NCBI RefSeq assembly: GCF_018455725.1
Contig: NZ_JAHCLR010000025.1
Coordinates: forward strand, 23,868-87,867
Direction: 5' to 3'
DNA: 64,000 nucleotides
From: Mycolicibacter acidiphilus
GTDB lineage: Bacteria; Actinomycetota; Actinomycetes; Mycobacteriales; Mycobacteriaceae
Part shown: positions 39,584 through 48,894 of the stretch, in pieces
How the letters are laid out: each line of letters starts with the position of its first letter
Numbering within the stretch: the stretch's first letter is position 1
The notes under the pieces: model-generated
Told to the model about the DNA's origin: nothing
Seen by the model: only the letters and a program-made list of their open reading frames with translations
The model's database searches: none
Position numbers and translations under genes: made by a program

Positions 39584-39847
39584 GTTCCTCCATCGTCGCT
39601 GCGACCCGACAAGTTGCTGCATATTCACTGTGAATCCAATGGATTACCATATTTGTGCGACTACCGCAAAAGCGGACTGACATATGTATGAGTCGAATAT
39701 TTACGGATATGAAGGACAAATGCTTCCGTAAATGCTCAACCTGCCAGCGGTCCTGTCCGGTTGTCTGGTTCGCAGCCGACGATGGGCCGGAATCGCGCGG
39801 GTACTGTGGCCGCAGATACGCATGGTGTCGACTGCGATGGAGGGGTC
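39584..39847. promoter_or_regulatory. AT-rich divergent regulatory region between the PPE operon and cfp2
   Basis: The segment 39610-39740 is markedly AT-rich for this genome. It carries several symmetric elements: TTCACTGTGAA near 39626, CCGC-AAAA-GCGG near 39664, CATATG near 39680, and a 9-bp inverted repeat ATTTACGGA (39699-39707) with TCCGTAAAT (39725-39733). No IdeR-like box is seen. It must hold promoters for both directions. Confidence 0.5.
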
Positions 39848-40372
39848 ATGTCAGTGAAAGTGCTTGCCGCGGGGGCGCTGGCCGTAGCCGCAATCGGCGC
39901 CGGGGGCCTGACGGTTGCCGCCGGCCAGCCCGCGGGGACGGTGTCCGCGCAGGTGCAGCCGGTCGTCTTCGGGGCACCGCTGCCGCTGGAACCGCCGCCG
40001 GCTCCGGTGCCGCCGCAGGAGGGGCAGCCACTGCCGAGCACCGGTGAGGTCGCCGGCATGCTGACCCGGCTGACCGACGCCGGCGTCGGCTACAAGGAGA
40101 AGGGGCAGCTGGTCGAGAATGGCATCGACCCGGAGGACGGCCACATCCTCGACCACGAACTGCGCAAGGCGTACCGCGACGGCGAGCTGCCCTACACGTT
40201 CAACGTGGTGAGCGTCTCGCCGACCGGCCCCGGCCAGGCCATCGCCCCGGTGGAGATCTCCGGACCCAAGATGCCGGCGCGGACCGTGCCGGTCACGCTG
40301 GTCGACCAGGGCAGCTGGGTGATCACCCAGCAGTCGTCCAAGGCGCTGCTCGCGCTGCTGGCGAACCGCTGA
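39848..40372 (+). CDS. cfp2: Secreted low-molecular-weight antigen MTB12 (Cfp2)
   Basis: 174 residues. An N-terminal signal sequence (MSVKVLAAGALAVAAIGAGG) is followed by a Pro-rich linker (PLPLEPPPAPVPPQEG). The conserved MTB12 domain follows: KGQLVENGIDPEDGHILDH, then GPKMPARTVPVTLVDQGSWV. Rv2376c lies between mbtH and hrcA in M. tuberculosis, matching this location. Its molecular function is unknown; it is an abundant culture-filtrate antigen. ATG 39848 has GGAGGGG upstream. Confidence 0.9.
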   Translation: MSVKVLAAGALAVAAIGAGGLTVAAGQPAGTVSAQVQPVVFGAPLPLEPPPAPVPPQEGQPLPSTGEVAGMLTRLTDAGVGYKEKGQLVENGIDPEDGHILDHELRKAYRDGELPYTFNVVSVSPTGPGQAIAPVEISGPKMPARTVPVTLVDQGSWVITQQSSKALLALLANR

Positions 40373-40395
40373 TCCAGCCACCCCGCCACCCCGAC

Positions 40396-40537
40396 GTGCG
40401 GAGCTGACCGGCCCCACCTGGGGGAATGCCGGACAGTTGTGCACGCTCGCGGGGTGGGGTGGGTGCGCCCTTACCCTGACCGTGCAGAACTGACCACCCC
40501 GACCTGGGGGAATGCCGGTGAGTTGTGCACGCTCGCG
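40396..40537. repeat. Two direct copies of a ~56-bp intergenic repeat
   Basis: Copy 1 (40396-40451) and copy 2 (40482-40537) both read GTGCrGArCTGACC, then CCTGGGGGAATGCCGG and GTTGTGCACGCTCGCG, with start-to-start spacing of 86 bp. Neither lies in a gene. The conserved core and unit length suggest a dispersed intergenic repeat family rather than a terminator; no strong T-tract follows. Confidence 0.7.
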
Positions 40538-40550
40538 CACAAAAGGGGGG

Positions 40551-42110
40551 TCAGCCGTTGAGCCGGGCGAACATGCCCTTCTGCGCCCGGTACAACCCGG
40601 GGAACTCGGCGAACAGGCCGTCGTAGACCCGGTGCTGCTCAGGCCCAGGTTCGAACACCGCATCCACCCGAACCAGGTCGCGCAGTTCAGCGCGGTCGAC
40701 GGCGCCGATGCCGACCGCGGCGAACAGCGCGGCCCCCCGCAGCTGCGCGTTGAGCGGGTCGGCCACCCGCTCGCAGCTGCGCCCGCACACGTCGGCGATG
40801 ATCTGGCACCACAGGTCCGACCGGGCGCCGCCGCCGATCAGCCGGATCGGCCGGTTCGCGGTGCCGCCGGTGAACTTCTCGACGGCGCCGAGCAGCCAGC
40901 GGCTGTTGTAGGCGACGCCCTCCAGCACCGCCCGGGTCAGGTCGGCGCGTGTGGTGGCCAGCGACAGATTGTGGAAGCCGCCGCGGGCGTTGCGGTCGTC
41001 GATCGGGGAGTGCTCGCCTTTGAGCCACGGCGTGAAGAGCACGCCGTTGGACCCGGCCGGGGCGGTGCCGGCCAGCGCGGTCAGCTCGGGGTAGTCCAGC
41101 CCGGCGCCGTCGAACACGGTGTCCCGCAACCATTGCAGGGCCCGGCCGGCGGTGTCCTGGTTGTTGACGAGCAGGTAGCTCTGCGGGTCGATGCCGGGCA
41201 CGGTGGCGATCTGGTGGAACGCGTCGGTCTTCTTGCCGGCCACCGGGCAGCTGATCCACGACGTGGTGCTGATCGTCATGTGCAACTCGCCGCGGCCCAC
41301 CGCGCCGGACCCGATCGCCGCGCTGTGCAGGTCCGGGGTGCCGGTCACCACCTGCGCATCCGGTGAGATGCCGAGATCAGCGGCGACCGCCGGTGCTACC
41401 GGGCCGATGATCGACCCGGTCGGCACCAGCGGCGGCAGCTTTGAACGGTCCACCCCCGCCAGCCGCACCAGGGTGTCGTCGTAGTCGAGTGCGGTCAGGT
41501 CGCGGTTGTCGGTGAGCCAGGCGCCCATCATCGACGCGTGCGACGCCGCGGCCCGCCCGGTGAAGCACATGCTCAGGTAGTCAACGGGTTCCAGAAGCCA
41601 ACGGGCGCAACTGAAGACGTCGGGCGCATCGTGCTGCAGGTGCAGCATGTGCCCGACCGGGTCGTCGCCGCTGGGGGTCGGGATTCCGCCGTTGCGCCGG
41701 ATCCAGGAAGCCAGCGCGCGCGCCCGGTAGCCCTGCAACCGGCCGCCGATCCGCTTGCGGCTGTAGGGCGCGCCGCGGGTGTCCATCCACATCACGCACG
41801 GGCCGACCGGTCGGCCGTCGGCGTCGACGGGAACGGTGCTGGCCCACTGCCCGGTGATCGACACGCCGGCCACCTGCTCGCCGCGCACCCCGCCCTCGCG
41901 CAGCCCGCGGCGGACGGTGTCGCGGATGATCGCCCACCACAGCCCGGCATTCTGGGTGGCCGCACCGCCCGGACCGTAATCGGTCAGCACCGCAACGTGA
42001 TCCGACCAGATCACCGTGCCGTCGAGGGCGACGAAGCCGATCTTCGGGCCGCCGGTGCCGAGATCGACGGCCAAGACGACACGGTCGGCGCGGTTCTGCG
42101 GGGAGTTCAT
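40551..42110 (-). CDS. FGGY-family carbohydrate kinase (xylulokinase-like)
   Basis: 519 residues with the ASKHA fold: phosphate-1 loop VVLAVDLGTGGPKIGFV, SITGQWASTVPV, VMWMDTRG, and the C-terminal adenosine loop LIGGGARSDLWCQIIADV. Such kinases phosphorylate a sugar or polyol; the substrate cannot be told from sequence. ATG 42110 shares its last base with the stop of the upstream PLP decarboxylase gene (TGATG overlap), so the two form an operon. M. tuberculosis has no such pair between cfp2 and hrcA as far as I recall. Confidence 0.88.
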   Translation of the reverse strand: MNSPQNRADRVVLAVDLGTGGPKIGFVALDGTVIWSDHVAVLTDYGPGGAATQNAGLWWAIIRDTVRRGLREGGVRGEQVAGVSITGQWASTVPVDADGRPVGPCVMWMDTRGAPYSRKRIGGRLQGYRARALASWIRRNGGIPTPSGDDPVGHMLHLQHDAPDVFSCARWLLEPVDYLSMCFTGRAAASHASMMGAWLTDNRDLTALDYDDTLVRLAGVDRSKLPPLVPTGSIIGPVAPAVAADLGISPDAQVVTGTPDLHSAAIGSGAVGRGELHMTISTTSWISCPVAGKKTDAFHQIATVPGIDPQSYLLVNNQDTAGRALQWLRDTVFDGAGLDYPELTALAGTAPAGSNGVLFTPWLKGEHSPIDDRNARGGFHNLSLATTRADLTRAVLEGVAYNSRWLLGAVEKFTGGTANRPIRLIGGGARSDLWCQIIADVCGRSCERVADPLNAQLRGAALFAAVGIGAVDRAELRDLVRVDAVFEPGPEQHRVYDGLFAEFPGLYRAQKGMFARLNG

Positions 42111-43504
42111 CAGGCGGGCGGCACCGACTGCTGGGTGTCGAGCATCTGCTCCATGAACCCCTCGATGAACTGGGCCGCCTCGGTGGTCAGCCCGCCCGGG
42201 ATGCCGCCGTAGACCGCGGCGCTCACCGGTGCCTCACCGGCGGCGGTCTTCTTCTTCGCGTACGCCACGGCGTCGTCGAGGTCGGCCCGGAACGCTTCGA
42301 CCACGCCGGGCTGGGTCTGCGGACGGGTCACGGCCATGTGGATCGCGTTGGGGTATTGCTGACCGTTGAACCGCCAGCCTTTCGGCTTCATCGCGTCGGC
42401 GACGTGATAGATGTCGAACTCGTCGGAGCGGAAGCTGAAGCAGAACGTCGGCGACCCCATGATCTGCAGTTCGGGATGGCTGCGCACCGCGTCCTGCATG
42501 GCGAACGCGGTCTCGAAGATCGCCTTGGCGTAGCGGCGGTAGCCGTCGCGGCCCAACTGCACCATCGAGGCCCAGGCGGCGGCGATCAGCCCGCCGGACC
42601 GGGACCCCTCGATGCCCGGGGACATGTACTTGCCGCCGGTCCAGTCCAGCAGGTAGAAGTACTGCGCGTTGCGGTAGGCCTTGTCGCGGAACAGCAGCGT
42701 GGAGGCGCCCTTCAGCGCGTAGCCGTACTTGTGGTTGTCGGCGGAGATGCTGGTTACACCGGGCACCCGGAAGTCGAAAAGCGGTACGTCGTAACCGAAT
42801 TCGTTCGCGAACGGCAGCACGAACCCACCCAGGCAGCCGTCGACGTGCAGCCCCACCCCGCGGTCCAGCGCGACCTGGCCCAACTCCGGGATCGGGTCGA
42901 CGGTGCCGTAGCCGTAGTTGCAGGCCGACCCCATGATCGCGATCGTGTTCTCGTCGATGTTGTCCGCCACCCAGTCGACGTCGACCTGCGTCGTGTCGGG
43001 GTTGATCGGCGCCTTGCGCAGTTCGATGCCGAACAGGTGGCAGCCCTTGTCGAACGCCGGGTGGCCGGTCTCGGGCTTGATGAAGTTCGGCCGGGTGATG
43101 CCCCGGTGCTTGGCGGCGTGCTCCCGGTAGGCCAGCAGCGCGTGGATGATGCTGCCGGTGCCACCGGTGGTGACCATGCCGGCCGGCTCGGTGCCGGTGA
43201 TCGCCTCGCCGTGCATCAGGTCCAGCGCCATCGCGATCACCTCGCCCTCGAATTTCGTTGCGCTCGGGCAGATGTCGCGCTGCAGCACGTTCACGTGGGC
43301 GAACATGCCGAACGCTTCGTCGAGGAACCGATAGTGCTCGTGGTCGCCGCAGTACATGGTTCCCGACACCCGGCCGGTCTCCCAGGTGGGATCCTCGGCG
43401 GCGGCCATCGCCTTCAGTTCGGCCAGCACATCCTCGCGGGAGCGGCCGTGCTCGGGCAGCGTCCGGTTGACGGCGAAGCGGTCGGTGTAGGGGAAGTCGG
43501 ACAC
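42110..43504 (-). CDS. PLP-dependent decarboxylase / sphingosine-phosphate-lyase-like protein
   Basis: 464 residues of the group II decarboxylase fold. The phosphate-binding region is GMVTTGGTGSIIHALLAYR, the cofactor aspartate lies in GLHVDGCLGG, and the Schiff-base lysine in SADNHKYGYALKG. The last motif and ASTLLFRDKAYR resemble sphingosine-1-phosphate lyase and related carbon-carbon lyases rather than glutamate decarboxylase. GTG 43504 has GGAGG 8 nt upstream. Coupled to a sugar kinase, so a kinase-then-lyase pathway (phosphorylation followed by aldol or retro-aldol cleavage) is possible but speculative. Confidence 0.85.
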   Translation of the reverse strand: MSDFPYTDRFAVNRTLPEHGRSREDVLAELKAMAAAEDPTWETGRVSGTMYCGDHEHYRFLDEAFGMFAHVNVLQRDICPSATKFEGEVIAMALDLMHGEAITGTEPAGMVTTGGTGSIIHALLAYREHAAKHRGITRPNFIKPETGHPAFDKGCHLFGIELRKAPINPDTTQVDVDWVADNIDENTIAIMGSACNYGYGTVDPIPELGQVALDRGVGLHVDGCLGGFVLPFANEFGYDVPLFDFRVPGVTSISADNHKYGYALKGASTLLFRDKAYRNAQYFYLLDWTGGKYMSPGIEGSRSGGLIAAAWASMVQLGRDGYRRYAKAIFETAFAMQDAVRSHPELQIMGSPTFCFSFRSDEFDIYHVADAMKPKGWRFNGQQYPNAIHMAVTRPQTQPGVVEAFRADLDDAVAYAKKKTAAGEAPVSAAVYGGIPGGLTTEAAQFIEGFMEQMLDTQQSVPPA

Positions 43505-43622
43505 GGTTGGGGCCTCCGGAATTCGTGTGACCACGGTCACCGCCGAGCCTACGCAGGGCGAGCGACGGTGTGCCCATTCGGGTCCGGCGACGGAAAACAC
43601 GCTCGGAAAGTAACCTGGGGCC

Positions 43623-44666
43623 ATGGGTGTCGCCGACGACCGTCGCTTCGAGGTGCTGCGCGCCATCGTCGCGGATTTCGTCGCCACCAAGGAACCGATC
43701 GGGTCCAAGGTCCTCGTCGAACGGCACAACCTCGGGGTGTCCCCGGCCACCATCCGCAACGACATGGCGGTGCTGGAGGCCGAGGGCTACATCACCCAGC
43801 CGCACACCAGTTCCGGGCGGGTGCCCACCGAGAAGGGGTACCGCGAGTTCGTCGACCGCATCGAGCAGGTCAAGCCGCTGTCGAGCGCGGAGCGGCGCGC
43901 GATCCTGTCGTTTCTGGAGACCGGCGTCGATCTCGACGACGTGCTGCGCCGGGCGGTGCGCACCCTGGCCCAGCTGACCCGGCAGGTGGCCGTCGTGCAG
44001 TACCCGACGCTGTCCGCGTCGACGGTGCGCCACCTGGAGGTGATCGCGCTGACCCCGGCCCGGCTGCTGCTGGTCGTCATCACCGACTCCGGCCGGGTCG
44101 ACCAGCGCATCGTCGAACTCGGCGACACCATCGACGAGCATCAACTGGCGCGGCTGCGTGAACTGCTCGGCGTCGCGCTGGAGGGCAAGAAGATCCCGGC
44201 CGCGTCGGTGGCGGTCGCCGATCTGGCCGGCCACCTCGGCGGCCAGCCGGGGATGGCGAACAGCCTCTCCGACGCTGTCGGCCGCTCCGCCACGGTGCTG
44301 CTGGAGACCCTGGTCGAACACAGTGAGGAACGGTTGCTGCTGGGTGGCACCGCCAACCTCACCCGTAACGCCGCGGACTTCGGTGACTCGCTGCGCTCGG
44401 TGCTGGAGGCCCTCGAGGAGCAGGTGGTGGTGCTGCGATTGCTGGCCGTCCAGCAGGAGGCCGGTAAAGTCACGGTGCGAATCGGTCATGAGACCGAGGT
44501 CGAGGAGATGGCCGGCACCTCGGTGGTGTCCACCGCCTACGGCTCCCTGGGCACGGTCTACGGGGGCATGGGGGTGCTCGGGCCCACCCGGATGGACTAT
44601 CCGGGAACCATCGCCAGTGTCGCCGCCGTGGCGTCGTACATCGGCGAAGTGCTCGGCACCCGATAG
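43623..44666 (+). CDS. hrcA: Heat-shock repressor HrcA
   Basis: 347 residues. The N-terminal winged helix ([56 protein letters not shown]) is typical of HrcA, which represses chaperone genes through the CIRCE element. The C-terminal GAF-like dimer domain includes [20 protein letters not shown] and [11 protein letters not shown]. It is followed by dnaJ2 after 20 bp. I see no CIRCE element immediately upstream. Confidence 0.95.
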   Translation: MGVADDRRFEVLRAIVADFVATKEPIGSKVLVERHNLGVSPATIRNDMAVLEAEGYITQPHTSSGRVPTEKGYREFVDRIEQVKPLSSAERRAILSFLETGVDLDDVLRRAVRTLAQLTRQVAVVQYPTLSASTVRHLEVIALTPARLLLVVITDSGRVDQRIVELGDTIDEHQLARLRELLGVALEGKKIPAASVAVADLAGHLGGQPGMANSLSDAVGRSATVLLETLVEHSEERLLLGGTANLTRNAADFGDSLRSVLEALEEQVVVLRLLAVQQEAGKVTVRIGHETEVEEMAGTSVVSTAYGSLGTVYGGMGVLGPTRMDYPGTIASVAAVASYIGEVLGTR

Positions 44667-44686
44667 ACAGTGCGGAAAGGTCAGGC

Positions 44687-45835
44687 GTGGCACGCGACTA
44701 CTACGGCTTGCTGGGCGTCGATAAGAACGCCAGCGACACCGAACTCAAGCGTGCGTATCGCAAGCTAGCGCGCAAATACCACCCCGACGTCAACCCCGAC
44801 GAGGCGGCGCAGAACAAATTCAAGGAGATCAGCGCCGCCTACGAGGTGCTCTCCGACCCGGAGAAGCGTCGCATCGTCGACCTCGGTGGCGACCCGCTGG
44901 AGAGCGGCGGTGGGGGCGGTAACGGCTTCGGCGGATACTCCGGTTTCGGGGGGCTCGGCGACGTGTTCGAGGCGTTCTTCGGCGGCGGCGGCGCGTCCCG
45001 CGGGCCGGTGGGCCGGGTCCGGCCCGGGTCGGATTCGCTGCTGCGGATGCGCCTGGACCTGTCCGAATGCGCCACCGGCGTCACCAAGCACGTCACCGTC
45101 GACACCGCCGTGCTCTGCGACCGCTGCCAGGGCCGGGGCACCAACGGCGACTCCAAGCCGATGACCTGCGACACCTGCGGCGGCCACGGCGAGGTGCAGA
45201 GCGTGCAGCGCTCGCTGCTCGGCCAGGTGATGACGTCACGGCCGTGCCCGACCTGCCGCGGCGTCGGCGAGGTCATCCCGGACCCGTGCCACCAGTGCGG
45301 CGGCGACGGCCGGGTGCGTGACCGGCGGGACATCGCGGTGAAGATCCCGGCCGGGGTCGCCGAGGGCATGCGGGTCCGGCTCGCGGCGCAGGGCGAGGTC
45401 GGCCCCGGCGGCGGCCCGGCCGGCGACCTCTACGTCGAGGTACACGAACAGCCGCACGAGATCTTCACCCGCGACGGCGACGACCTGCACTGCACCGTTT
45501 CGGTGCCGATGGTCGACGCCGCGCTGGGCACCACGGTGCCGGTGGAGGCGATTCTCGACGGCGCCACCGACATCACCGTCTCGCCGGGCACCCAGCCGGA
45601 CACCGTCGTCACGCTGCGCGGCCACGGCATGCCGCACCTGCGGTCCGGGGTGCGCGGGGATCTGCACGCCCACATCAAGGTGGTGGTCCCGGAGAAGCTC
45701 GACCACCACGAGACCGACCTGCTGCGCAAGTTCAAGGAGCGCCGCGACCGGGAGGCGGCCGAGGTGCGCCCGGCCCACGGCCACGCCGGCGGCGGACTGT
45801 TCAGCCGGCTGCGCGACACGTTCACCGGTCGCTGA
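44687..45835 (+). CDS. dnaJ2: Chaperone DnaJ2
   Basis: 382 residues. J domain with the HPD tripeptide ([12 protein letters not shown]), a Gly/Phe-rich linker ([16 protein letters not shown]), then four zinc-binding repeats: [24 protein letters not shown] and [10 protein letters not shown]-terminal substrate-binding domain follows. DnaJ2 stimulates DnaK ATPase. GTG 44687 has GGAAAGG upstream. Second gene of hrcA-dnaJ2-rsmE. Confidence 0.96.
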   Translation: MARDYYGLLGVDKNASDTELKRAYRKLARKYHPDVNPDEAAQNKFKEISAAYEVLSDPEKRRIVDLGGDPLESGGGGGNGFGGYSGFGGLGDVFEAFFGGGGASRGPVGRVRPGSDSLLRMRLDLSECATGVTKHVTVDTAVLCDRCQGRGTNGDSKPMTCDTCGGHGEVQSVQRSLLGQVMTSRPCPTCRGVGEVIPDPCHQCGGDGRVRDRRDIAVKIPAGVAEGMRVRLAAQGEVGPGGGPAGDLYVEVHEQPHEIFTRDGDDLHCTVSVPMVDAALGTTVPVEAILDGATDITVSPGTQPDTVVTLRGHGMPHLRSGVRGDLHAHIKVVVPEKLDHHETDLLRKFKERRDREAAEVRPAHGHAGGGLFSRLRDTFTGR

Positions 45836-45844
45836 CCTGCGCCG

Positions 45845-46588
45845 ATGGCGGGACTGTTCTACGTCGACGACCTGGTGCCGACCGGTGCCACACTGACGAT
45901 CGGCGGTGACGAGGGGCATCACGCCGCGACCGTGCGACGGATCCGGGCCGGTGAACGGCTGACGCTGTCCGACGGGGCGGGGGAGCTGGCCGACTGCGCG
46001 GTGGTCACCGCCGACCGGTCCGGGCTCACCGTCGAGGTGCTGCGACGCTGGACGCAGCCGGCGCCGCGACCACCGGTGACGGTGGTGCAGGCGCTGCCGA
46101 AATCGGAGCGCTCGGAACTCGCGATCGAACTGGCGACCGAGGCCGGCGCCGACGGGTTCGTCGCCTGGCAGGCGGAACGCTGCGTGGCCCGCTGGGAGGG
46201 GCCGCGGGCCGACAAGGGGCTGCGGCGGTGGTCGGCGGTGGCCCGGGCGGCCGCCGGGCAGTCCCGGCGGGCGTGGATTCCCACCGTGGACGGGGTGCTG
46301 ACGACGACGGCGCTGGCGACCTGGGTGGCCGAGCAGACCGCCGCCGGCACCGTCGTCCTGGTGCTGCACGACGCCGCACCCGAACCGCTGACCGCGTTGG
46401 GGCTCGCCGATGCCGCCGCGGTGGCGCTGCTGGTCGGACCGGAGGGCGGCATCACCCCGGCCGAACTCGATGCGTTCACCACTGCCGGCGCCCGGCCGCT
46501 GCGGCTCGGGCCGACGGTGCTGCGGACCTCGACGGCGGCGGCGGTGGCGCTGGGCGCCCTGGGGGTGCTGACACCGCGGTGGGGGTGA
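45845..46588 (+). CDS. rsmE: 16S rRNA m3U1498 methyltransferase RsmE
   Basis: 247 residues of the SPOUT methyltransferase family. N-terminal PUA-like part ([27 protein letters not shown]). The C-terminal knot motifs are [17 protein letters not shown] and [18 protein letters not shown], which bind S-adenosylmethionine. It methylates U1498 of 16S rRNA. ATG is 9 bp after dnaJ2. It converges with the toxin gene that follows. Confidence 0.95.
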   Translation: MAGLFYVDDLVPTGATLTIGGDEGHHAATVRRIRAGERLTLSDGAGELADCAVVTADRSGLTVEVLRRWTQPAPRPPVTVVQALPKSERSELAIELATEAGADGFVAWQAERCVARWEGPRADKGLRRWSAVARAAAGQSRRAWIPTVDGVLTTTALATWVAEQTAAGTVVLVLHDAAPEPLTALGLADAAAVALLVGPEGGITPAELDAFTTAGARPLRLGPTVLRTSTAAAVALGALGVLTPRWG

Positions 46589-46595
46589 GGCCCAC

Positions 46596-46979
46596 TCACT
46601 TGGCTGCGAATGCCGCCAGCCCGACCGCGATGTCCTCGACGGCGAGCGCGCCGTCTTGCGCGACGTCGTACATGAACTCCTCGGCCGCATCCACGTCGAA
46701 GTCGGCTGACAACTCAACACCGTTGAGGTACAGGAATGTCCAGGCCGACGCCCACGCCGTCCGCTTGTTGCCATCCACCAGGGCGTGGTTGCGGGCCAGT
46801 GACTGCAGCAGGGCGGCGGCCTTGAGGTACAGATCCGGATATGCGTCGACGCCGTAGACGGTCGATTGCGGCCGCGCCACCGCGGCGTCGAGCAGACCGA
46901 AGTCCCGCACCTCGACCGGATGCCCCACGGCGGCCGCACCGGCCACCAGCACGTCGTCGCGGTCCAAGAACTCCGTCAA
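46596..46979 (-). CDS. Doc-type Fic-domain toxin
   Basis: 127 residues of the Doc (death-on-curing) branch of Fic proteins. The active-site loop is [15 protein letters not shown], fitting HxFx(D/N)xNKR with Leu instead of Phe. Doc toxins phosphorylate EF-Tu; other Fic proteins AMPylate targets. TTG 46979 is used because it overlaps the stop of the upstream antitoxin (TTGA) and no better start exists. With the 65-residue partner it makes a toxin-antitoxin pair inserted between rsmE and phoH1, a position occupied by other genes in M. tuberculosis. Confidence 0.88.
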   Translation of the reverse strand: MTEFLDRDDVLVAGAAAVGHPVEVRDFGLLDAAVARPQSTVYGVDAYPDLYLKAAALLQSLARNHALVDGNKRTAWASAWTFLYLNGVELSADFDVDAAEEFMYDVAQDGALAVEDIAVGLAAFAAK

Positions 46980-47173
46980 GCCAGGCGGCGATTCAACTCG
47001 GCGGAGCGCTGCGCGACCATGACCGCCGCCTCGGCGACCCGACGTTTGTGTTCGCTGGCGGCACTGATGATCGCGCGGTGTGCGAACGACCGTAACGACA
47101 GCCCCTCACCACCGGCGGCGGTACGGACGGCTTCGAGTTCCGCTTCGGTGAAAGCGATGTTCAGCGATGGCAC
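46976..47173 (-). CDS. Antitoxin of the Doc pair (ribbon-helix-helix-like)
   Basis: 65 residues. The N-terminal strand-helix pattern ([19 protein letters not shown], then [14 protein letters not shown]) resembles ribbon-helix-helix antitoxins rather than Phd. The C-terminal half is a charged helix that would bind the toxin. GTG 47173 follows TACCAT (47186-47181) by 7 nt, so the transcript is probably leaderless and self-regulated. It is encoded ahead of the toxin, the usual order. Confidence 0.8.
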   Translation of the reverse strand: MPSLNIAFTEAELEAVRTAAGGEGLSLRSFAHRAIISAASEHKRRVAEAAVMVAQRSAELNRRLA

Positions 47174-47323
47174 GCCGTTAATGGTATATGGATCGGTACT
47201 GAAGTTGGTACCACATGATGTTCGACCCCTGGAGTGCGACGGCGCCCGTCGGCACCCTGCTGCCGGTAGACTCGCAGCAGATCGTCATCCGCAGAATCCC
47301 AGGAAGCAGGCATCGAAAACCAC

Positions 47324-48361
47324 GTGAGGTCTCGCGACACCACCGCTGCCGGGCCGGCTTCGCAGGTTCGCAGCAGCATCGACATCCCACCCGACCTCGT
47401 CGTGGGTCTGCTCGGTTCGACTGACGAGAACCTGCGCACCCTGGAGAGCCTGCTCACGGCCGACCTGCATGTCCGCGGCAACGTGGTCGCGATCGCCGGT
47501 GAACCGGCCGACGTCGCCCTGGCCGAACGGGTCGTCTCCGAGCTGGTCGGGATCGTCGCCGGCGGGCAGGCGCTGACACCCGACGCGGTGCGACACAGCG
47601 TCGGCATGCTGATCGGCACCGGCAACGAATCGCCGGCCGAGGTGCTGACGCTGGACATCCTGTCGCGGCGCGGCAAGACGATCCGGCCCAAGACGCTGAA
47701 CCAGAAGCGCTACGTCGACGCGATCGACGCGAACACGATCGTGTTCGGCATCGGTCCGGCCGGCACCGGCAAGACCTACCTGGCGATGGCCAAGGCGGTC
47801 AGCGCCCTGCAGGCCAAGCAGGTCAACCGCATCATCCTGGCCCGGCCGGCGGTGGAAGCCGGTGAGCGCCTGGGCTTCCTGCCCGGCACCCTGAGCGAGA
47901 AGATCGACCCCTATCTACGGCCGCTCTACGACGCGCTCTACGACATGATGGACTCCGAGCTGATCCCCAAGCTGATGAGCTCCGGGGTGATCGAGGTGGC
48001 GCCGCTGGCGTACATGCGGGGCCGGACGTTGAACTCCGCGTTCATCATTCTCGACGAGGCGCAGAACACCACCGCCGAGCAGATGAAGATGTTCCTGACC
48101 CGGCTCGGATTCGGGTCCAAGGTGGTGGTCACCGGTGACATCACCCAGGTGGACCTGCCGGGTGGATCCCGCTCGGGCCTGCGCGCCGCGGTCGACATCC
48201 TCGACGGCATCGATGACATCCACGTCGCCGAACTCACCAGCGTCGACGTGGTGCGCCACCGGCTGGTGTCAGAGATCGTCGACGCCTACTCGCGCCACGA
48301 GGCCCGCCACGAGCGGTCTGACCTCGGGGTGAACCGCGCGAACCGGCGGGCCCGCCGATGA
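47324..48361 (+). CDS. phoH1: PhoH-like ATPase
   Basis: 345 residues. An N-terminal KH-like region ([20 protein letters not shown]) is followed by the PhoH P-loop domain: Walker [31 protein letters not shown] and Walker [12 protein letters not shown] with [11 protein letters not shown]. PhoH-family proteins are ATPases linked to RNA metabolism, often next to the rRNA-maturation gene ybeY as here. GTG 47324 gives a length close to M. tuberculosis PhoH1. AGGAAG lies about 20 nt upstream, further than usual. Confidence 0.93.
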   Translation: MRSRDTTAAGPASQVRSSIDIPPDLVVGLLGSTDENLRTLESLLTADLHVRGNVVAIAGEPADVALAERVVSELVGIVAGGQALTPDAVRHSVGMLIGTGNESPAEVLTLDILSRRGKTIRPKTLNQKRYVDAIDANTIVFGIGPAGTGKTYLAMAKAVSALQAKQVNRIILARPAVEAGERLGFLPGTLSEKIDPYLRPLYDALYDMMDSELIPKLMSSGVIEVAPLAYMRGRTLNSAFIILDEAQNTTAEQMKMFLTRLGFGSKVVVTGDITQVDLPGGSRSGLRAAVDILDGIDDIHVAELTSVDVVRHRLVSEIVDAYSRHEARHERSDLGVNRANRRARR

Positions 48362-48894
48362 GCATCGAGGTCTCCAACGAGTCCGGTCTCGACGTCTCGG
48401 AGGTCGAACTGGTCAGCGTGGCGAAGTTCGTGCTGGCCCGGATGGACGTCAACCCGGCCGCGGAGCTGTCGATGGTGCTGCTGGACACCGCGGCGATGGC
48501 CGACCTGCACATGCGCTGGATGGACCTGCCCGGTCCCACCGACGTGATGAGCTTCCCGATGGACGAGCTCGAACCCGGCGGCCGTCCGGATGCGCCGGAG
48601 CCGGGGCCGGCGATGCTCGGCGACATCGTGCTCTGCCCGGAATTCGCCGCGAAACAGGCTGAGACGGCGGGGCATTCGCTCGGCCAGGAGTTGGCGCTGC
48701 TCACCGTCCACGGCGTGCTGCATCTGCTCGGCTACGACCACGCCGAGCCCGAAGAGGAGAAGGAGATGTTCGCGCTGCAGCGCCGGCTGCTCGAGGAGTG
48801 GGTCGCCGACCAGGTGGAGTCCTACCACGCCGAGACCCAGAGCGAGAAGGACCGCCGGCTGGTGGACAAGTCGCGGTATTTCGACGAATCGTGA
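48358..48894 (+). CDS. ybeY: Endoribonuclease / rRNA maturation factor YbeY
   Basis: 178 residues. The zinc site [11 protein letters not shown] gives the three His of the UPF0054 family, and [10 protein letters not shown] is the other conserved block. YbeY takes part in 16S rRNA 3' end maturation and ribosome quality control. ATG 48358 overlaps the phoH1 stop (ATGA) and its own stop overlaps the corC start (GTGA), making a tightly coupled operon. Confidence 0.95.
   Translation: MSIEVSNESGLDVSEVELVSVAKFVLARMDVNPAAELSMVLLDTAAMADLHMRWMDLPGPTDVMSFPMDELEPGGRPDAPEPGPAMLGDIVLCPEFAAKQAETAGHSLGQELALLTVHGVLHLLGYDHAEPEEEKEMFALQRRLLEEWVADQVESYHAETQSEKDRRLVDKSRYFDES

Noticed and set aside
40396-40540. 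Intrinsic terminators for cfp2
   Set aside because: The duplicated element lacks a stable stem followed by a T-tract; it is better described as a direct repeat.
42234-44693. An 819-codon minus-strand frame spanning hrcA and the PLP decarboxylase
   Set aside because: It runs antisense to hrcA and out of frame with the decarboxylase; both real genes have complete family motifs.
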